From NCBI GenBank assembly GCA_051873875.1, contig JBJEFI010000094.1:1-8415 (forward strand): a DNA stretch of 8,415 nt, written 5' to 3'. The DNA is from JBJEFI01 sp051873875 (GTDB lineage: Bacteria; Bacillota; Bacilli; Bacillales; Bacillaceae_G). Under the pieces are notes generated by a model. The model saw only the letters and a program-made list of their open reading frames with translations. It made no database searches and was not told the origin of the DNA. Of the stretch, positions 6,120 to 8,415 are shown in pieces. Position numbers and translations under genes: made by a program. Each line of letters begins with the position of its first letter. The first letter of the stretch is position 1.

Positions 6120-7031
6120 TTGAATATAACTCGAAGTGGGGAATGGTGTACGATTACCGTTCCAGCTCAATGGAATAAGAAAAGTATTGAACCTATTTTA
6201 GTTGAAGAAATTGGTGTGCCGAAAAAATTGTTACATACATTACGCATGGAAAAAGGTGTTACTGTCAATGGAGAAAGTATTCCTTGGCGACAAGTCGTAT
6301 CTGAAGGAGATACGTTATCGCTTCATGTTTTAAAAGAAGAGAAGAGCGATGTTGTGCCAATGAAAGAAAATGTGGCTATTTGTTATGAAGATGACTACGT
6401 TCTAATTGCCAATAAGCCTTATGGAGTGGATACGCATCCAAATCAAAAAGGAGAAAGTGGGACGTTATTAAATGCCGTCGTTGCTTATGTAAATAACAAA
6501 AACGAAATTTGTCCGATTCGTCATATTCATCGTTTAGATAAAGATACGACAGGTGGCGTCGTGTTTGCCAAATATCCTTTACCAGGAGCGATTATGGACA
6601 AGATGCTAGCGGAGAAGGAAATTAATCGTCAATATGTGGCACTTGTTCATGGAATTGTGAAACAAGATAAAGGAACTATTCATGCCAAAATTGGACGAGA
6701 TCGTCATCATGCTACTCGTCGTCGTGTTTCTCCCAAAGGGGACGATGCCATTACCCATTATGAAGTAGTGAAACGATTTCCAAAGGATAATGTTAGTCTT
6801 GTTGCTTTAACGCTAGAAACAGGACGAACTCATCAAATTCGTGTTCATATGAGTTATCTTGGTCATGCTCTTGTTGGAGATACCTTATATGGTGGCAAAA
6901 CAACTTTATTGCGTCGCCAAGCACTTCATGGTGCCAACATTGTAATGAAACATCCGATTTCAAAAGAAAAAATAAACGTTTCTGTTCCATTACCAACAGA
7001 TATGGAGCAATTAGTTAAAAAGCTAAAATAG
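6120..7031 (+). CDS. RluA/RluD-family RNA pseudouridine synthase
   Basis: A 303-residue enzyme that isomerises specific uridines in RNA (ribosomal or tRNA) to pseudouridine. The N-terminal 75 or so residues resemble an S4 RNA-binding domain (LLHTLRMEKGVTVNGE and a following EGDTLSL strand). The catalytic domain shows NKPYGVDTHP from residue 98, the signature HRLDKDTTGG with the catalytic aspartate D140, and the conserved GRTHQIRVH at 235-243, all intact. The length is typical for the family. The start is TTG, preceded by GGAAGTG at 6107-6113; no in-frame ATG lies nearby. Bacilli carry several paralogues (RluB-like, YlyB, YhcT, YjbO types); I cannot tell which this is, so no symbol or target site is given. 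Confidence 0.9.
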   Translation: MNITRSGEWCTITVPAQWNKKSIEPILVEEIGVPKKLLHTLRMEKGVTVNGESIPWRQVVSEGDTLSLHVLKEEKSDVVPMKENVAICYEDDYVLIANKPYGVDTHPNQKGESGTLLNAVVAYVNNKNEICPIRHIHRLDKDTTGGVVFAKYPLPGAIMDKMLAEKEINRQYVALVHGIVKQDKGTIHAKIGRDRHHATRRRVSPKGDDAITHYEVVKRFPKDNVSLVALTLETGRTHQIRVHMSYLGHALVGDTLYGGKTTLLRRQALHGANIVMKHPISKEKINVSVPLPTDMEQLVKKLK

Positions 7032-7033
7032 AT

Positions 7034-7065
7034 AAAAATCCACAGGAATAGCTGTGGATTTTTTT
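7034..7065. terminator. Strong intrinsic terminator after the pseudouridine synthase gene
   Basis: AAAAATCCACAG (7034-7045) and CTGTGGATTTTT (7052-7063) form a 12-bp stem with a 6-nt loop and a T-run to 7065. The A-tract on the 5' side makes it work on the minus strand too, where it would serve the DoxX-like gene that stops at 7077. Confidence 0.9.
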
Positions 7066-7076
7066 GTCAAGCTACA

Positions 7077-7211
7077 TTAACCTAGTAAAGAACCCCAATT
7101 TATGATTAGAACGACTACACCTAAAACTAGTAAAATAATTGGCATACTCATGTTTTTTAACGTATCTTTTATTTTGATGTGAGTAAGAATAGCACCAATC
7201 ATTGTTGCAAC
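7077..7211 (-). CDS. DoxX-like membrane protein, C-terminal part only
   Basis: The last 44 codons of a minus-strand gene whose 5' part is lost in the N gap. The visible peptide reads VATMIGAILTHIK, a charged turn (IKDTLKN), then a hydrophobic helix (PIILLVLGVVVLII) and a short tail ending SLLG. The GA-x-LTH motif followed by a charged loop and a final membrane helix is typical of the last half of DoxX-like proteins (four-helix membrane proteins of about 110-150 residues). The function of such proteins in bacilli is mostly undefined. The stop codon is at 7077-7079 and the terminator at 7034-7065 follows it. The family call rests on a short segment. Confidence 0.65.
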   Translation of the reverse strand, partial: VATMIGAILTHIKIKDTLKNMSMPIILLVLGVVVLIINWGSLLG

Positions 7212-7212
7212 A

Positions 7213-7312
7213 NNNNNNNNNNNNNNNNNNNNNNNNNNNNNNNNNNNNNNNNNNNNNNNNNNNNNNNNNNNNNNNNNNNNNNNNNNNNNNNNNNNNNNNN
7301 NNNNNNNNNNNN
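7213..7312. other. Assembly gap of exactly 100 Ns
   Basis: Exactly 100 ambiguous bases, the customary placeholder for a scaffold gap of unknown size. It truncates the DoxX-like gene on one side and the thermonuclease gene on the other. Reading frames that run across it are meaningless. Confidence 0.97.
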
Positions 7313-7993
7313 GTTATTTGATGTAGATGGTGCTTTTACATCTTCATTGAAGCCTTTGTCTGTTGCATAATTTTCAATGGACCAAATTCCTAATTCTTTT
7401 TGTTGTGCTTTTGATTGAATTTCTCTGAAATAGTCGACCCAACGTGTGTTAGGGGCATACACATAAGCAACACGAGCATAGCCCTTTTCTAGTAAAATCT
7501 CATTGACCATTTTGCCATTTACCCAAATGTAGCCAAGTAGGCGTCCATATTTATCGCGTTCTGATACATCAATCTCTAATGTGGCTTTTGAATTAGCAGG
7601 AAGCAATTCTTTTACTAAATTACTTGCTTCTTTTCCAAATGGTTGGACTGGCTTAGATGGATGAACTGTTTCTGGTGTATCGATTAATAACAAACGGACT
7701 GTTTCTTCATTTCCGTTCGGAAGTTTGACTTTCACTGTATCTCCATCGATTACACGAACGATTGATACGTCCATTGTTTTGCCCTGAGGCTTATGATCAC
7801 TTGATTGTGATGTTGGTGTTTGCGTTTTATCTCCACTATTTTGCTCTTGTGTTTGGTTCGTTTGTTGTTCCTTAGACGGTGTTTCTTGCGATTGGTTAGG
7901 CTGTTGTTCCTTAGATGGCGTTTCTTGTGCCGTACAACCGACAAGTGCAATAGCAAACAAAAGAGATAAAAGGCTATAAAGTATCTTTTTCAT
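7313..7993 (-). CDS. Thermonuclease (staphylococcal-nuclease-like) lipoprotein, 3' end in gap
   Basis: 227 residues are visible. The N-terminus is a lipoprotein signal (KK, hydrophobic core, lipobox LVGC with C20), so the enzyme should be lipid-anchored outside the cell. A glutamine/proline/lysine-rich linker (21-73) holds two tandem 13-residue repeats. The SNase domain (PF00565) spans about 74-215. All catalytic and Ca2+-binding residues of S. aureus nuclease have equivalents: D83 and D85 (D19, D21), R100 (R35), D105 (D40), E108 (E43) and R151 (R87), in VIDGDT, VRLLLIDTPE and RDKYGRLLGYIW. It should therefore be an active Ca2+-dependent DNA/RNA endonuclease. After the domain the chain continues as APSTSNN into the gap, so a further C-terminal segment may exist. 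ATG start with AAGGAG 7 nt upstream. Confidence 0.92.
7847..7924 (-). repeat. Two tandem 39-bp units in the nuclease linker
   Basis: Residues 24-36 and 37-49 of the thermonuclease are near-identical units beginning ETPSKEQQ. The DNA units (7886-7924 and 7847-7885) match at about 32 of 39 positions. The repeat lies in the flexible tether between lipid anchor and enzyme domain, where length variation is tolerated. Confidence 0.85.
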
Positions 7994-8029
7994 TTTAAAA
8001 CTCCTTCTTTTTCATCTTGCAATTTTTTT

Positions 8030-8058
8030 ATTATACCATAGAACAAAAGTTCTGTTTA
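8030..8058 (-). promoter_or_regulatory. Promoter of the thermonuclease gene
   Basis: On the minus strand, TAAACA (8053-8058) and a perfect TATAAT (8030-8035) are 17 bp apart. The predicted start near 8023 gives a leader of about 30 nt containing AAGGAG. The spacer is filled by a GAAC/GTTC palindrome. Confidence 0.6.
8040..8053. promoter_or_regulatory. LexA-box-like palindrome in the nuclease promoter
   Basis: AGAACAAAAGTTCT contains GAAC-N4-GTTC, the core of the Bacillus LexA (DinR) site, whose consensus is CGAACRNRYGTTCG. The outer C/G pair is A/T here and the last central base departs from the consensus. It sits between the -10 and -35 elements, where a bound repressor would block transcription. 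The match is partial and LexA control is an inference. Confidence 0.4.
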
Positions 8059-8063
8059 TTTTT

Positions 8064-8415
8064 ATGAGAAAGAATATGAATTTTATTTGGTATATTTTAT
8101 TGTTTTTTGACTACTTTGGAGATATTAAAGATGCATTGAACAACCGCTAGAAATGCATAAGCAAATCACCATAAATGGTGTGGATCTTATTCCTGCTAGA
8201 ACAGACGTATTAGAAGTAGTAACATACAATCAGATGATGAAAAGTAATATGTGTACCCTTGTTGTAGATGATTCTTTAGTAACAGGATTAAAGCCGATAA
8301 ATTCTTTTTTAAATGTTTATTATAATGGAGATGCGAAAATAATTGAAAAAACAATTGCCAATAAACTTAAAGAGACATATCCTACTTCAGGTACGCAGAC
8401 TTACTATATGTCAAA
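8064..8415 (+). pseudogene. Probable broken or partial gene running off the window
   Basis: From 8129 one frame is open to the window edge (95 codons), with an ATG at 8153. The peptide looks like genuine protein (ITINGVDLIPARTDVLEVV, VVDDSLVTGLKPI, NVYYNGDAKIIEKTIANKL), but no ribosome binding site precedes the ATG. Just upstream, in another frame, an ATG at 8064 opens a 28-codon stretch (hydrophobic IWYILLFF, then DYFGDIKDALNNR) ending at TAG 8148-8150. A single-base change between them would join an N-terminal membrane segment to the later part. The later segment faintly recalls the extracellular domain of FtsX-like ABC permeases of bacilli, which I cannot confirm. It may be a frameshifted gene, a 5'-truncated remnant, or a gene with an unusual start. 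Confidence 0.4.

Noticed and set aside
7199..7312. Continuation of the thermonuclease frame through the gap to a stop at 7199
   Set aside because: The gap length is a placeholder, so frame is not preserved; the far side belongs to the DoxX-like gene in a different frame.
7179..7370. Plus-strand reading frame crossing the N run
   Set aside because: It exists only because Ns contain no stop codons; both flanks are explained by minus-strand genes.
1..8415. tRNA, rRNA, CRISPR array, toxin-antitoxin or phage-defence system
   Set aside because: I looked for these and found no cloverleaf-like sequence, regularly spaced repeats, or matching protein families.

Overview
The window is AT-rich and carries strong AGGAGG-type ribosome binding sites, TTG starts, short gene spacing and hairpin plus T-run terminators. 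Together with the gene families this points to a low-GC Gram-positive of the order Bacillales. A Bacillus cereus group member is my best guess, resting on overall gene style and a repeat that resembles that group's bcr elements; I cannot verify the species.

Layout. (1) 33-899, minus: a membrane protein of the YdjM/YfhP metal-dependent hydrolase type. (2) 900-1210: an intergenic stretch with a dyad-rich repeat-like segment (about 978-1110), then a sigma-A promoter bracketed by two ArsR/SmtB-type operators. (3) 1211-3653, plus: cadC-cadA, a Cd/Zn/Pb-sensing repressor and its P1B-type efflux ATPase, overlapping by 11 nt and closed by a strong terminator. (4) 3718-4000: an AT-rich intergenic stretch with two hairpins (one terminator-like) and a 14-bp direct repeat. 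(5) 4001-4582, plus: a TVP38/TMEM64 (VTT/DedA-like) membrane protein. It converges on (6) 4660-5358, minus: a single-pass membrane-anchored protein of unknown function. (7) 5519-6007, plus: an SRPBCC/AHSA1-domain protein. (8) 6120-7031, plus: an RluA/RluD-type pseudouridine synthase with its own promoter and terminator. (9) 7077-7211, minus: the C-terminal end of a DoxX-like membrane protein, cut by a run of exactly 100 Ns (7213-7312). (10) 7313-7993, minus: a thermonuclease lipoprotein cut at its 3' end by the same gap, with a LexA-box-like palindrome in its promoter. (11) 8064-8415, plus: a reading frame running off the window without a convincing start, perhaps a broken gene.

The clearest functional unit is the cad operon. 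Metal binding to CadC should release it from the two operators, allowing co-expression of the sensor and the pump that exports the metal. The other genes look like ordinary chromosomal housekeeping or accessory genes, each with its own signals. I see no convincing new multi-gene system. The points most worth checking are the paired cad operators, the SOS-like site at the nuclease, the two structured intergenic segments and the assembly gap.
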